Shown: positions 1-8,995 of the stretch, one piece after another
Layout of the letters: every line of letters begins with the position of its first letter
How positions within the stretch are numbered: position 1 is the first letter of the stretch
Source of the DNA: an uncultured Prevotellaceae bacterium
GTDB taxonomy: Bacteria; Bacteroidota; Bacteroidia; Bacteroidales; Bacteroidaceae
Assembly (NCBI GenBank): GCA_945833925.1
Contig: CAMAFX010000007.1
Coordinates: forward strand, 1-56,364
Length of the DNA: 56,364 bases
Direction: 5' to 3'
The notes under the pieces: generated by a model
The model's input: only the letters and a program-made list of their open reading frames with translations
Told to the model about the DNA's origin: nothing
Databases searched by the model: none
Position numbers and translations under genes: made by a program

Positions 1-340
1 TGTCGGTGTGCAGGCACTGGCATCAAACCCTCTGCAAGCTGCTGCAGTCGGAAAATATGTGATTCAGGCAAATCCGAAAAAAGAGAGCTGATTTTTGAAA
101 AAGGAGCTCTATGTTCTTCTACAAATTGCTCTGCTAAATACTTCCCATCCTTAATGGATGCCATCTTTTGATCAAATATCTTTTTCCATGTAGTTAATGT
201 CTGAGATAAACTATCTTTGTCGCATTTTTCGTATTGAGTGAAATGGTGTCTTTGGGTTTCCTGGTTTTCTTTAGGTAAATTAATGAAGCTTTGAATGGCA
301 TAAGAATCTATGTATCTCCAATAGAATGTGTCGTTATCAG
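1..340 (-). CDS. Partial unrecognised protein running off the left edge
   Basis: On the minus strand a frame stays open from about 413 to the window edge. From about 340 it reads like real protein (D-T-F-Y-W-R-Y-I-D-S-Y-A, then a charged stretch, then F-V-E-E-H-R-A-P-F-S-K). The only in-frame ATG is at 164, so either the gene starts there or the 5' part has been lost. I do not recognise the family. It lies in the foreign-looking segment left of the tamB junction near 550. The plus strand is also open for a few dozen codons at the very edge (stop at 89-91), so the strand assignment is not certain. Confidence 0.35.
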
Positions 341-344
341 TAAT

Positions 345-512
345 ATGGACATTTACTACGTTGACATATATACAGACTTGGATGAGACATTGACGGTGAC
401 GGTCAATGCCAATTCACTACAAGAGGCAGAAGCTATCGCCATTACTATGGTTGAATGTGGCGATGCACCATGTGTAGGTCAGATAGTTGTTTCATGCTCA
501 GCATATCAATAA
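345..512 (+). CDS. Small acidic hypothetical protein (55 aa)
   Basis: A 55-residue frame begins M-D-I-Y-Y-V-D-I-Y-T-D and ends C-S-A-Y-Q. A TTG at 291 would extend it, but the upstream residues look unlike the rest. It is acidic, with two cysteines in the second half, no signal peptide and no membrane segment. It lies 12 nt upstream of another short start (525), suggesting a small two-gene unit of which the second gene is broken by the junction near 550. I do not recognise the family. Confidence 0.4.
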   Translation: MDIYYVDIYTDLDETLTVTVNANSLQEAEAIAITMVECGDAPCVGQIVVSCSAYQ

Positions 513-524
513 CAGGCAAGGCAG

Positions 525-677
525 ATGAAAAGACTTATCTTTGATTCAGAGACAACCCAGTGGCAAACAACAATTTCGTGGGCGACTGCGACCTGCAGTA
601 CCTCCTCACCAAGAACGGCAATGTCATCCTCAAGGCTTACAGCGAGACGAACGACAGATACTTCACCAAGTCAGCCC
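525..677 (+). pseudogene. Start of a short gene broken at a DNA junction
   Basis: An ATG at 525 starts M-K-R-L-I-F-D-S-E-T-T-Q, which looks like a normal cytoplasmic N-terminus. The frame then runs into the tamB-derived DNA in the wrong frame and becomes a low-quality Ser/Thr/Arg peptide until a stop at 675-677. The real gene therefore appears cut at about 548-560, where the sequence switches to the tamB 3' end. Only about the first 10-12 codons are likely original. Confidence 0.4.
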
Positions 678-778
678 TAACAACGCAGGGCGTTGGTCTG
701 CTCGTGAAGCGCGACTTCTCGAACTGGCGCGAGCTGACCACCTTCATCAAGAAGCGTCAATCCAAGAAGAAGAGGTAG
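545..778 (+). pseudogene. tamB: 3' remnant of tamB (translocation/assembly module, DUF490)
   Basis: After a stop at 542-544 this frame encodes about 77 residues ending in a Lys/Arg tail. The segment V-G-D-C-D-L-Q-Y-L-L-T-K-N-G, then L-K-A-Y-S-E-T-N-D-R-Y, then T-T-Q-G-V-G-L-L-V-K-R-D-F resembles the C-terminal beta-strand end of Bacteroidota TamB, an inner-membrane protein of well over 1,000 residues. More than 90% of the expected gene is absent upstream, where unrelated DNA begins. There is no credible start beyond a GTG at 560. This is a tail left by an insertion, deletion or recombination, or a contig-assembly join. The assignment rests on motif memory. Confidence 0.55.
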
Positions 779-814
779 AACATAGCCTGATGACAGAGAA
801 TAGAAACAAATAGC

Positions 815-851
815 CCCATACTCTGGCCCGTTTTACGAGTCAGGGTGTGGG
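815..851 (+). terminator. Stem-loop after the tamB remnant
   Basis: Arms CCCATACTCTG (815-825) and CAGGGTGTGGG (841-851) pair over 11 bp with two G-T pairs. A T-run is lacking, so termination efficiency is uncertain. It sits 37 nt after the tamB stop, as expected for a gene-end hairpin. Confidence 0.4.
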
Positions 852-1746
852 ATTATGTTAAGATAATTCGCAATCGGGGAGGCTCTCGTTTTTCTCTGCT
901 TAAAGGTATGAGAAGCCCCCAGCAGTAGGGAAAAGCCGGTAAAACACGGTGTCTTTCGCTTTGTGTAACACGTTGTGTATGTGTGCGTTATGTCCTTCTG
1001 GAGTTTGTGCTCCAGTCACAAAAAAAATCACGCTGCGTGATTTCGAAAATCTCGGTGCGTGATTTGAAAAATCTCGGTGCGTGATTTGGTCGACTCACGC
1101 ACCGAGATTTTTTTGTTCGTGCAGCGACACTCACTGTTGCCTCGTGCAAGCCTCTTTTTTTGCCTCTTCGTGTAAGAAAAATTCGCAGTCCGAAGGGTTG
1201 CGTGAAGCCGGGGAAGCTCTCGCCTTCCACCAGTTTTGTTGGTCAGAATGGGGACAAAGAAGAAAAGAAACAGAAGAAAAAGTTTCCCCCCACTCCCCCT
1301 TTATAAAAAGAAGAAAAAGAAAAAGAAGAAAGAGGGGGATGGGGAGTGCGCGCGCGTGTACGCACGAGGTTTTGGCGCTATGCGCTATCTACATCCCCCC
1401 CTTTTTTTTATTTTTTTTATTTTTTTTGAAAAAAAAGGCATTTTTTCCGTACGAAATCCGAAAGTGGTGGTATAATTGTTAATGAGATAATGAATTAATG
1501 AGTTAATGAGTTAAAAGTTAAAAATTAAAATTTAGTGATGCGGAACATCTTTTTAAATCTTAAACTAACATCCTTGCTAAAATGCGCTCCAACTTTCGTG
1601 CAAATGAGCGGAGAGGAAACTTGTTTACTATCCCGAATGTAGCCAAAAGTCAAGGATACTTAATACGTCGCTTTTGGAAAGGCTTTTTTAAGGGAATCGT
1701 CGCTTCGCTCCTCGAAATCCTAACTAAAATCTATTATAAAGTAGAT
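852..1746. other. Gene-free, repeat-rich intergenic region
   Basis: No convincing gene is present. It holds a direct/inverted repeat cluster (1026-1114), a purine-rich A/G tract followed by an alternating CG stretch and a C7T8 tract (about 1290-1440), and A/T-rich short repeats of the form AATGAGTT (about 1480-1530). The frames open here are low-complexity Lys/Arg or Phe strings. The purine tract near 1330 and the CATC-C7-T run near 1391 form an imperfect inverted repeat. Confidence 0.6.
1026..1114. repeat. Triplicated AATCTCGGTGCGTGATTT unit ending in a perfect hairpin
   Basis: Three head-to-tail units of about 18-20 bp occur at 1026-1043 (variant AATCACGCTGCGTGATT, itself palindromic), 1046-1065 and 1067-1087. 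An inverted copy follows at 1095-1114. The third unit and the inverted copy form a perfect 15-bp stem (1070-1084 with 1095-1109) with a 10-nt loop, followed by T7. It would terminate plus-strand transcription and looks like a dispersed genomic repeat. Confidence 0.7.
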
Positions 1747-2400
1747 TTATTTCCAGTAGTCAACCTCCGATTCAGGCACGAAACCTTTGAAGGCGATGAT
1801 AAGACCATTCTCAAGCATTGCGTTCAGACATATCGTAAAACCTTCGCTTGTGTGGGAAGCAGTGAAGCGTCCTTCCGTGAAACATGTATGTGTAACGTCG
1901 GGAGTAGAATACTGCAGGTCGTCACCTGTTATATTGTTCTTATAATATGAATAGAATGTATCCCCACTAACGTCCATACCGAATGCTTCTACTTCATTAT
2001 TTACATCAAGTTTGGGAGATCTCGAGTAACCGAACGAGAACTGATCGCCAGCAACACCGGCAATGGGATTACTCAGATCAACGACGGCATTGCGTTTTAC
2101 CAGTGGAGTGCCGAGGTCAAATCTGATACTGTGCACTTCATCGTTGTCGTCGGTACACTGGATGCTTACGTAGTGAGCGCCTGGATCATCATCTTTTGCT
2201 GTGCGCACACTTAAAAATGGTTTGATTGTTACCTCTTTTGTTGTGCCAATTGTCATCTGGTTGTTGCTCAACTTGGCAAGCACTCTCGCAGAAGCAGTGT
2301 CTTCCTGATTGATAACTGGAGCAATCTCGTCGTCGTCACCGCAGCTTACGAGCGAAACCGAAACGATAGCCATTATGGCCATCACGAAATACTTTTTCAT
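1747..2400 (-). CDS. Lipoprotein of unknown function (217 aa)
   Basis: The N-terminus has a lysine pair, a hydrophobic stretch and a lipobox ending S-L-V-S-C, so Cys20 would be lipidated. G-D-D-D-E follows, an acidic run after the lipid Cys that often marks surface-exposed Bacteroidota lipoproteins. The mature part (about 197 residues) is predicted beta-rich, with no catalytic motif I can name. It is monocistronic. A TATCTTTG box lies upstream (2463-2456). I do not recognise the family. Confidence 0.8.
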   Translation of the reverse strand: MKKYFVMAIMAIVSVSLVSCGDDDEIAPVINQEDTASARVLAKLSNNQMTIGTTKEVTIKPFLSVRTAKDDDPGAHYVSIQCTDDNDEVHSIRFDLGTPLVKRNAVVDLSNPIAGVAGDQFSFGYSRSPKLDVNNEVEAFGMDVSGDTFYSYYKNNITGDDLQYSTPDVTHTCFTEGRFTASHTSEGFTICLNAMLENGLIIAFKGFVPESEVDYWK

Positions 2401-2455
2401 AATACTCTGATTTAATTGTTATAGTAATGGATTTTGTTTTTCATATTCTATAACA

Positions 2456-2463
2456 CAAAGATA
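2456..2463 (-). promoter_or_regulatory. Candidate -7 box (TATCTTTG) for the lipoprotein gene
   Basis: On the minus strand TATCTTTG matches the Bacteroidota TAnnTTTG element 55 nt upstream of the start at 2400. No good -33 TTTG is at the expected spacing. Confidence 0.4.
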
Positions 2464-2589
2464 CGAAAGAACGTATTCCTTCCTTATATTATATTGTACA
2501 TTTGAACTAACATAACGTACATTTGCCTGTAAGTGAAACGAAAATAGAAACTTTGGAGAAGTGTCGGCGTTGTTGGCGGGGCAGGGTGG

Positions 2590-3699
2590 TTAGAATTCAG
2601 GAATGTGTACGCAAGCCCCATCTTGAGTGGCGCTCATTTCCGTGAGTTCAGTGATGCAGCTCCATAGTGCGGCTTCCTGTACGTCGGTGTCAAGTGTCAC
2701 CAACATTTGCTGGCTGTTGCCGTCGTCGCCCTCGGCCGCATCCTTCTCTATCAGCAGACCGTCTATCAGTCGGCGGTCCATCATATAGTTCATCACGTTC
2801 TCCACACCCAGCCTGCGTCCCTCTTCAATCAGCATTTTGAATTCGGGTGCGATGTGCTCTTCCACATATCTCACTGCTTCGTCGCCGGTGAGCGATAGGT
2901 TTTCTGCCTGGTTCTCCCCATTATATATATATAAGGTGGGGAGTGGATATTTCTGCGCAAAGCCCGTTGTTCCGCATACGGTCTGCAGTCGGTTGTATGG
3001 GCGTGGTGTGGAGGTGTCGTATTGCAGGAGCATGATCACCCCTTTTTTTGTCTTTATCAGCGTGTCGTTGATGCACGTGTTGTCGTGTCCGTTTGTCGTG
3101 CTCATGCTAATGAGGCTTGCCGGTTTGTCGTTGGCTGGCAGCAGCTGGCACATGGGTCCGAAGCCGTGGGTTGGGTATGGGTTGCCCTTGTGCTGAATGC
3201 GCTGGTCCTTCATCCACTCGTTGTCTACCGGATGAATGTATGCGCCTTCCAGGTGGGTAATGTTGCCGAGCGCGCCCGAGCGTACAATTTCCTTTATGCC
3301 CAGATGCCAGGTGTCGTAGCAGCAGTTCTCAAGCATCACGCAGTGGCGGTTGGTCCATCTGGCTATTCTTACCAGCAGTTCGCAGTGCTCCACGTTCATA
3401 GCCGCCGGGACCTCAATGGCTACGTGCTTGCCCGCCTTCATCGCCTCCACCGCTATCTGTACGTGGTTGTCCCAGGGTGTGCAGATGTATACGAGGTCCA
3501 CATTATCGGCGCCAGTAACGTCCTGCCAGTTGGCTGTAAGGATGGTTGTCCCGTATTTCCCTGTCTCGGATGTACATCCGCTGACCTTTTCGGGGTTGTT
3601 GTCGCATAGCATGGTTATATTGGCTTGGGGTATGTACTCAAGCCTTTTCAGCGTGGCCTTACCTCGCTGTCCCATTCCTATAATTGCTATGTTTAACAT
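2590..3699 (-). CDS. Gfo/Idh/MocA-fold enzyme, GH109-like (alpha-N-acetylgalactosaminidase type)
   Basis: The N-terminal NAD-binding Rossmann fold begins I-A-I-I-G-M-G-Q-R-G. A C-terminal domain carries the GH109-type signatures N-C-C-Y-D, E-G-A-Y-I-H, G-N-P-Y-P-T-H-G-F-G-P and S-M-S-T. GH109 enzymes cleave alpha-GalNAc by an NAD+-dependent redox elimination mechanism. Characterised members are about 440-460 residues with an export signal. This one is 369 residues with no signal peptide, so it is probably cytoplasmic and its substrate may differ. A general Gfo/Idh/MocA sugar dehydrogenase is the alternative. It is divergent from the PL11 gene. Its -7 box lies only 4 nt before the ATG. Confidence 0.75.
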   Translation of the reverse strand: MLNIAIIGMGQRGKATLKRLEYIPQANITMLCDNNPEKVSGCTSETGKYGTTILTANWQDVTGADNVDLVYICTPWDNHVQIAVEAMKAGKHVAIEVPAAMNVEHCELLVRIARWTNRHCVMLENCCYDTWHLGIKEIVRSGALGNITHLEGAYIHPVDNEWMKDQRIQHKGNPYPTHGFGPMCQLLPANDKPASLISMSTTNGHDNTCINDTLIKTKKGVIMLLQYDTSTPRPYNRLQTVCGTTGFAQKYPLPTLYIYNGENQAENLSLTGDEAVRYVEEHIAPEFKMLIEEGRRLGVENVMNYMMDRRLIDGLLIEKDAAEGDDGNSQQMLVTLDTDVQEAALWSCITELTEMSATQDGACVHIPEF

Positions 3700-3703
3700 G
3701 TTG

Positions 3704-3711
3704 CAAATTTA
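3704..3711 (-). promoter_or_regulatory. Candidate -7 box (TAAATTTG) for the GH109-like gene
   Basis: TAAATTTG on the minus strand ends 4 nt before the ATG at 3699. If used, the mRNA would be leaderless or nearly so. The -33 element is not convincing. Confidence 0.35.
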
Positions 3712-3793
3712 GTATTTTTAATTCATATTTCATAATACAAGCATCATAATCGTAGTTTTGTGCGAAAAAATGTTTTTTTTACTTTCTTTTTTG

Positions 3794-3801
3794 TATATTT
3801 G
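3794..3801 (+). promoter_or_regulatory. Candidate -7 box (TATATTTG) for the PL11 gene
   Basis: TATATTTG fits TAnnTTTG and lies 60 nt upstream of the PL11 ATG, leaving a leader of about 55 nt. A clear -33 box is not seen. Confidence 0.4.
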
Positions 3802-3861
3802 TCCAACATTCAACTTTCGCAAACTCCCATTAACTCGTAAAAAAATAACATTTATCATACT

Positions 3862-6800
3862 ATGAAACACAGTATCCTACTTCTGCTTTTCAGTTTGTTA
3901 ACACTCAATGCCTATTCGCAGGCTGTCTCCGTAAGATGGGAACTGAGCGACAAGGACAATCTGGCGTCGTCTGCCTCGAGCAGCGACCTTGTAACTTCAA
4001 GTTACTTGAATGGAACCAACATTGCAAAGGTTGAGACCATGACGGGCAGTAACGCAGCAACGGGCTATGACGTGGTGACATACGATCCAGCCTTCTCGAT
4101 GTTTTATGTAGATACAAGGCAGACCACTCGCACAGCTGGTCGTTGCATATCGTTTGGCGTGACGCCCAAGGCAGGACATAGCTTCAAGCCCACCAAGATC
4201 AGTTTCGACGCTGCAAAATGTGGCACTGACGGTGGAAATTTTGATGTATGTATTAAGGAGAGTGGAGGCACCGAGAATGCCATTGCCAATGGTGAGGCTC
4301 CTCTGCGCAACAGAGTGGGTGATGGCAACCCAAACGGCTACAGCCACCACGAATATACGATAAGCGATGTCTTGGTAAAAGACAAGTCGTTCATCCTTAT
4401 CATCTATATCTATAACATAAACGGAGTGGACGTGGAGACTCCAAAGTCCATAGCCTTCAGAAACGTACAGATTGACGGAGTCGTAGACGAGCCCATATTC
4501 ACGGCAGAGCACTATCTGACATCGCTTTCGTGCGAGTCTTCGACGGGCGACAAGATAGATCTGCTCGGTCTGTTGAATGGGACAGGCAACGGCAGCGTCC
4601 TGTCGTACAAGGAAAAACTGTCGGGCGACCCGGTGAACTTCACCGCAACAACCATAGACGGTTACGAGGCACAGGTTACCTACAAGGACAAGATAGCCAG
4701 CGTTAACATTCTTCAGGATGGAAAGAGCATTTTCACGTTCAGCATACGCTTTGTGGTCAGCAACCGCCCTCCCAAGCCAGAGGCAACACCCCTGAAGCGT
4801 GGTCTCATCAGCGTCAATCTGAATCAGAGCGGAAGCAGCGGCAACCTTGTCAGCTGGCGTCTGCGCAAGAGCGACGGCAACAATGTCAAGTTCAAGCTTT
4901 GGCGCGGAACAACTCCCGACAAGCAGGAGACCAAGGTCAACGGCGGCAAATATATTTATTCGAAGACCAATTTCCGTGACAGTGGCGGCAGTACAACCGC
5001 CTACTACCGTCTCGAGGTATACGACAAGGACGACAATCTTATTGAGACAGAGGTAAGCGGCAAGACCTGGAGCAACCAGTCGTTTATCGTCCCCCTGGGC
5101 AATGCTCCTCAGGATCCACACGGCGAGGGTGCGACATACACACCCAACGATGCTTCGTTCTGCGATATGGATGGCGACGGCGAATACGAGGTGGTACTGA
5201 AGTGGAGTCCTTCGAACGAGAAGGATGCCGCCTCAAACGGTACTACCAGCGACGTGTTCTTCGATTGCTACAAGCTCGACGGCACACGTCTATGGCGCAT
5301 CGACATGGGTATCAACTTCTTTGCCTCGGCACACACCATACAGTTCATAGCTTGGGACCTTGACGGCGATGGCTATGGCGAGTTTATGGTAAAGACGGCT
5401 CCCGGCACCATCGACGGTCAGGGCAACTACGTGCTTCTCGGCAACGACGACCCCAAGGAGAACCTCTTGAGCAGTCGTGGCAAGCAGGACCACGGAAGCG
5501 AGTACATCACCGTGTTCGACGGTATGACGGGTGCTGAGATAAGTACCATTCCTTACCACACAGACTATGCCACCGGCGCGAACTACTGGGGCGACTCCAA
5601 GCAGAACCGCTCCGAGCGTTATCTGGCAGCCTTAGCTTATCTTGACGGTGAGGACCACAACCCAAGTGCTATATTTGCGCGCGGATATTATAGCGGCGCC
5701 TTTATCGGAGCCTACGACTTCGACGGCGAACAGCTCACCATGCGCTGGGTTCACAGGGCATATTCCGCATCAAACGGCAAACTGGAATACGGCAACGGAA
5801 AGTCGAAGACGCTCAGCAAGACAGTCTATGGCGACGGTGCTCACTGGGTCAGCGTAGGCGATCTGGATGGCGATGGCAAACAGGAGATTGTATACGGCTC
5901 GTCGGCTCTCGACCACGACGGAACCTGTCTTTACAGAACAGGTCTCGGTCACGGCGATGCCCTTCATACCGGTGACTTCATTCCAAATAACGGTTGTCTT
6001 GAAACCTTCATGTGCCACGAACATAAACCTTATGGCGTTGACCTGCGCAATGCATCCAACGGTCAGTTCATTCAGCGCCAGACCGAGAGCGGCGACACCG
6101 GTCGTGGACTGGCAGCTCACTTCGACTATAGTCGAGAGGATGCACAGTTCCTCACCAGCGGACGTGCAGGAATGTACAACTGTGCCGACGGAACCGAAAA
6201 TGCCTCAACCTGGGCTCTCGGCAGCAGTGGTGCGGGCATCAACTGCCGTGTGTACTGGGACGGCGATGTCTACGACGAGTTCTTCGACAAGAGCATCATA
6301 GCACACTGGAATCCATCGGGCAAGAGTTTCAACAGATACCAGTTCAACGGTGGCAACTACTTGTGGGGCTCGCTCAACAACTATTCCAAGAACAATCCTT
6401 GCGTGCTCGGCGATATCCTCGGTGACTGGCGCGAGGAGATTGTTACATGGACAGGCGATGAGGCCAACGGTTATTCGTTGTACATCAATGCTACCAGTTT
6501 TGAGTCTAACTATCGACTGCCACATCTTATGGAGGACGCACAATACCGTGTTCAGATTGTCAACCAGAACTGCTGCTACAACCAGCCTCCTCATCTCAGT
6601 TTCGACCCGTCGACCGAGCTTTCCAAGGTCGTTACCATACCCGAGTCGGGCTATCTACCCATCTACACCTCCTATTCGTTGCAGATACCGAGCGGCTTGA
6701 ATGTCAAGTTCATCAGTTCATTCGACACGAAGGCTGACACGCTGAAGTTCACGAAAGTTTCCGGTACTATTCCTGCCAATGCTGGTGTAATTCTTTGCGG

Positions 6801-7191
6801 CAAACCAGGTTATAAGTTTACCTTGCGCCCAGCCGGCAACGAGACGACATCGCCCACAACCAACAAGATGGTGGGCGACGCATACTTCTCTACGTCAGTA
6901 GAAAGCACCGAGTCTGTAAGTTATTACAGATGGGAGGACAGAGAGGGTGTCGGCGTTGGCTACTTCAAGGTTGATGCCGACGAGATTCCTGCCGGCGAAC
7001 CATACCTTAAGATTACTGCCAGTTCGCAGCGTGATGCTGACTGTTACTTGATAGGCATGACAGCAACAGGCGTTAAAGACCTTCACGCCAAGGATTCGGA
7101 CAACACTGCTACATACGACCTCACCGGCAAGGTTGCCGACAAGAACACAAAGGGGGTAGTCATTTCAAAGGGTAAGAAAGTGATAAGGTAA
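3862..7191 (+). CDS. Rhamnogalacturonan lyase, PL11
   Basis: Secreted 1109-residue lyase (signal peptide to about residue 19, A-Y-S-Q) that would cut the rhamnogalacturonan-I backbone by beta-elimination. An N-terminal beta-sandwich (~20-210) and an Ig-like segment (~210-300) precede the PL11 body (~310-930). The beta-propeller contains repeated calcium-type loops D-M-D-G-D-G-E, D-L-D-G-D-G-Y-G-E and D-L-D-G-D-G-K-Q-E, and the family-typical Y-H-T-D-Y-A-T-G-A-N-Y-W-G-D and L-G-D-W-R-E-E. A beta-rich C-terminal region ends in the tag T-Y-D-L-T-G-K ... G-V-V-I-S-K-G-K-K. It is longer than minimal PL11 enzymes (about 600 residues) because of the added domains. It is separated from the downstream convergent gene by a bidirectional terminator. 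Confidence 0.92.
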   Translation: MKHSILLLLFSLLTLNAYSQAVSVRWELSDKDNLASSASSSDLVTSSYLNGTNIAKVETMTGSNAATGYDVVTYDPAFSMFYVDTRQTTRTAGRCISFGVTPKAGHSFKPTKISFDAAKCGTDGGNFDVCIKESGGTENAIANGEAPLRNRVGDGNPNGYSHHEYTISDVLVKDKSFILIIYIYNINGVDVETPKSIAFRNVQIDGVVDEPIFTAEHYLTSLSCESSTGDKIDLLGLLNGTGNGSVLSYKEKLSGDPVNFTATTIDGYEAQVTYKDKIASVNILQDGKSIFTFSIRFVVSNRPPKPEATPLKRGLISVNLNQSGSSGNLVSWRLRKSDGNNVKFKLWRGTTPDKQETKVNGGKYIYSKTNFRDSGGSTTAYYRLEVYDKDDNLIETEVSGKTWSNQSFIVPLGNAPQDPHGEGATYTPNDASFCDMDGDGEYEVVLKWSPSNEKDAASNGTTSDVFFDCYKLDGTRLWRIDMGINFFASAHTIQFIAWDLDGDGYGEFMVKTAPGTIDGQGNYVLLGNDDPKENLLSSRGKQDHGSEYITVFDGMTGAEISTIPYHTDYATGANYWGDSKQNRSERYLAALAYLDGEDHNPSAIFARGYYSGAFIGAYDFDGEQLTMRWVHRAYSASNGKLEYGNGKSKTLSKTVYGDGAHWVSVGDLDGDGKQEIVYGSSALDHDGTCLYRTGLGHGDALHTGDFIPNNGCLETFMCHEHKPYGVDLRNASNGQFIQRQTESGDTGRGLAAHFDYSREDAQFLTSGRAGMYNCADGTENASTWALGSSGAGINCRVYWDGDVYDEFFDKSIIAHWNPSGKSFNRYQFNGGNYLWGSLNNYSKNNPCVLGDILGDWREEIVTWTGDEANGYSLYINATSFESNYRLPHLMEDAQYRVQIVNQNCCYNQPPHLSFDPSTELSKVVTIPESGYLPIYTSYSLQIPSGLNVKFISSFDTKADTLKFTKVSGTIPANAGVILCGKPGYKFTLRPAGNETTSPTTNKMVGDAYFSTSVESTESVSYYRWEDREGVGVGYFKVDADEIPAGEPYLKITASSQRDADCYLIGMTATGVKDLHAKDSDNTATYDLTGKVADKNTKGVVISKGKKVIR

Positions 7192-7211
7192 GTTTCGTAT
7201 AAGTAAAAAAA

Positions 7212-7243
7212 GAGGCCGTGTCAGTTACTTTTGACACAGCCTC
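7212..7243. terminator. Bidirectional terminator between PL11 and acyl-CoA dehydrogenase genes
   Basis: GAGGCCGTGTCA (7212-7223) pairs with TGACACAGCCTC (7232-7243) around the loop GTTACTTT, flanked by an A-run on the left and T-rich DNA on the right. It serves two converging genes. The core is the reverse complement of the hairpin at 44542-44573. Confidence 0.8.
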
Positions 7244-7280
7244 ATTTCTTATGTTCTATATTTTTTCTGTGCTTGCAGGA

Positions 7281-8993
7281 TTATGCCTTGCGATAACTGT
7301 CGAGCTGATCAACAGTCATGCGTGAGACCCAAAGGCTATGCTTCTCGACCTCTGCCTCTGCGAAGTTGACATAGACGTTCAGACTCTTGCCAAACAACTC
7401 AGGAGCCTTGCTTGCATTCTGCATCAACAGATGGCACATGATAACGTCAGCAGCCATCTCGTAGAGGTGACGTGCACAGATGTCGTGCAGGTCCTGATTC
7501 TCTGCTGCCTTGACAGCTTCGACGGCAGCGTTGTACTTATCTGCCATCTCTGCCACACGAGCCTTGTATGCCTCGCACTCAGCACTTACAGGAAGCTGCC
7601 CGTAGTCTGCGATGACCTGTCCGTAGAAACCATTGGTAACGTAGCGTATGGCTGCCACTGTCTGAAGCTGAGTTGTTCCCTCGTAGATGGAGGTGATACG
7701 GGCGTCGCGATAGATACGCTGGCAAGCATACTCGAGCATAAAACCAGAACCACCGTGAATCTGGATACAGTCGTAAGCATTCTGATTGGCATACTCACTG
7801 TTCATGCCCTTAGCCAATGGAGTAAACGCATCGGCAAGACGGCTGTATGTCTTCTGCTCTGCACGCTCCTCAGGAGTGAGCTTACGCTCGCGGGCAATGT
7901 CATCGAGTGCCTTGTACACATCAACGTAACGCGCTGTCTGATAGAGAAGTGCACGACCAGCATCGAGCTTTGCCTTCATAATGGAAAGCATATCGTAGAC
8001 TGCTGGGAACTCAATTATTGCCTTTCCAAACTGCTTGCGGTCGCGAGCATATGCAAGACCCTCGTTGTATGCAGCCTGACTTAGACCAACGCTCTGAGCA
8101 GCAATGCCAAGACGAGCACCGTTCATCAAAGCCATGACGTACTTGATAAGACCCATCTTACGGCTTCCGCAGAGTTCAGCCTTAGCATTCTTGTACACGA
8201 GCTCGCAGGTTGGAGAGCCATGGATTCCGAGCTTATTCTCGATACGACGAACGTCTACGCCACCGTCGCGCTTGTCGTAGATGAACATTGAAAGACCACG
8301 ACCGTCGCGGGTGCCAGCCTCCGAACGTGCAAGAACGAGGTGAAGGTCGGAGTCACCATTGGTGATGAAACGCTTTGAACCGTTAAGACGCCAGCAGTTG
8401 TTCTCCTCGTCAAATGTTGCCTTGAGCATAACACTCTGGAGGTCGGAACCAGCATCCGGCTCAGTCAAGTCCATGGACATGGTCTCGCCTGCACAGATGC
8501 GAGGAATGAAACGGCTGTGCTGGTCCTCGTTGCCAAACTCATAGAGGGTCTCGATACAATCCTGGAGCGACCAGATGTTCTCGAAACCGGCATCGCCGGT
8601 TGAAACCATCTCGTTGGCTGCAGTGTAAACAGTATTCGGAAGATTGAGACCATTATAGCGGCGAGGCATAGTCATACCGTTCATGCCTGCCTTGACCATG
8701 GCGTCAAGATTCTCGTAGGTCTTGCTTGCATATCTGACGCGACCATCAGCACAGTGAGGACCTTCTGCATCTACGTCCTCAGCATTTGGAGCAATGATGT
8801 TGGCCGTTACATCGCCAACAATCTCAAGTACACGGTTGTAGTTGTCCATAGCATCTGCGAAGTCCTGGGGAGCTTCGTCATACTCGTCCTTGTCTGCGTA
8901 GTCACGTTCTTTGAGGTCCACGATGCGCTGCATCAGAGGACTGTTCTCGAGTTCAAACTTGATTTCGGGAACGTCTGTATAGAAATTTGCCAT
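7281..8993 (-). CDS. Acyl-CoA dehydrogenase (long, DmdC/AidB-like form)
   Basis: FAD-dependent acyl-CoA dehydrogenase of 570 residues, longer than the ~380-residue short-chain enzymes, with the extra C-terminal domain of long forms. Visible landmarks are M-D-L-T-E-P-D-A-G-S-D-L, N-G-S-K-R-F-I-T-N-G and Y-E-G-T-T-Q-L-Q with the usual catalytic base Glu at residue 438. It follows etfA with a 2-nt gap, so etfB, etfA and this gene form one operon and its electrons would pass to the neighbouring ETF. The acyl substrate cannot be read from sequence. Confidence 0.9.
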   Translation of the reverse strand: MANFYTDVPEIKFELENSPLMQRIVDLKERDYADKDEYDEAPQDFADAMDNYNRVLEIVGDVTANIIAPNAEDVDAEGPHCADGRVRYASKTYENLDAMVKAGMNGMTMPRRYNGLNLPNTVYTAANEMVSTGDAGFENIWSLQDCIETLYEFGNEDQHSRFIPRICAGETMSMDLTEPDAGSDLQSVMLKATFDEENNCWRLNGSKRFITNGDSDLHLVLARSEAGTRDGRGLSMFIYDKRDGGVDVRRIENKLGIHGSPTCELVYKNAKAELCGSRKMGLIKYVMALMNGARLGIAAQSVGLSQAAYNEGLAYARDRKQFGKAIIEFPAVYDMLSIMKAKLDAGRALLYQTARYVDVYKALDDIARERKLTPEERAEQKTYSRLADAFTPLAKGMNSEYANQNAYDCIQIHGGSGFMLEYACQRIYRDARITSIYEGTTQLQTVAAIRYVTNGFYGQVIADYGQLPVSAECEAYKARVAEMADKYNAAVEAVKAAENQDLHDICARHLYEMAADVIMCHLLMQNASKAPELFGKSLNVYVNFAEAEVEKHSLWVSRMTVDQLDSYRKA

Positions 8994-8995
8994 CT

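Noticed and set aside
1081..1482. 133-codon plus-strand open frame
   Set aside because: It crosses the inverted repeat and the A/G and T-rich low-complexity tract, giving Lys/Arg and Phe runs.
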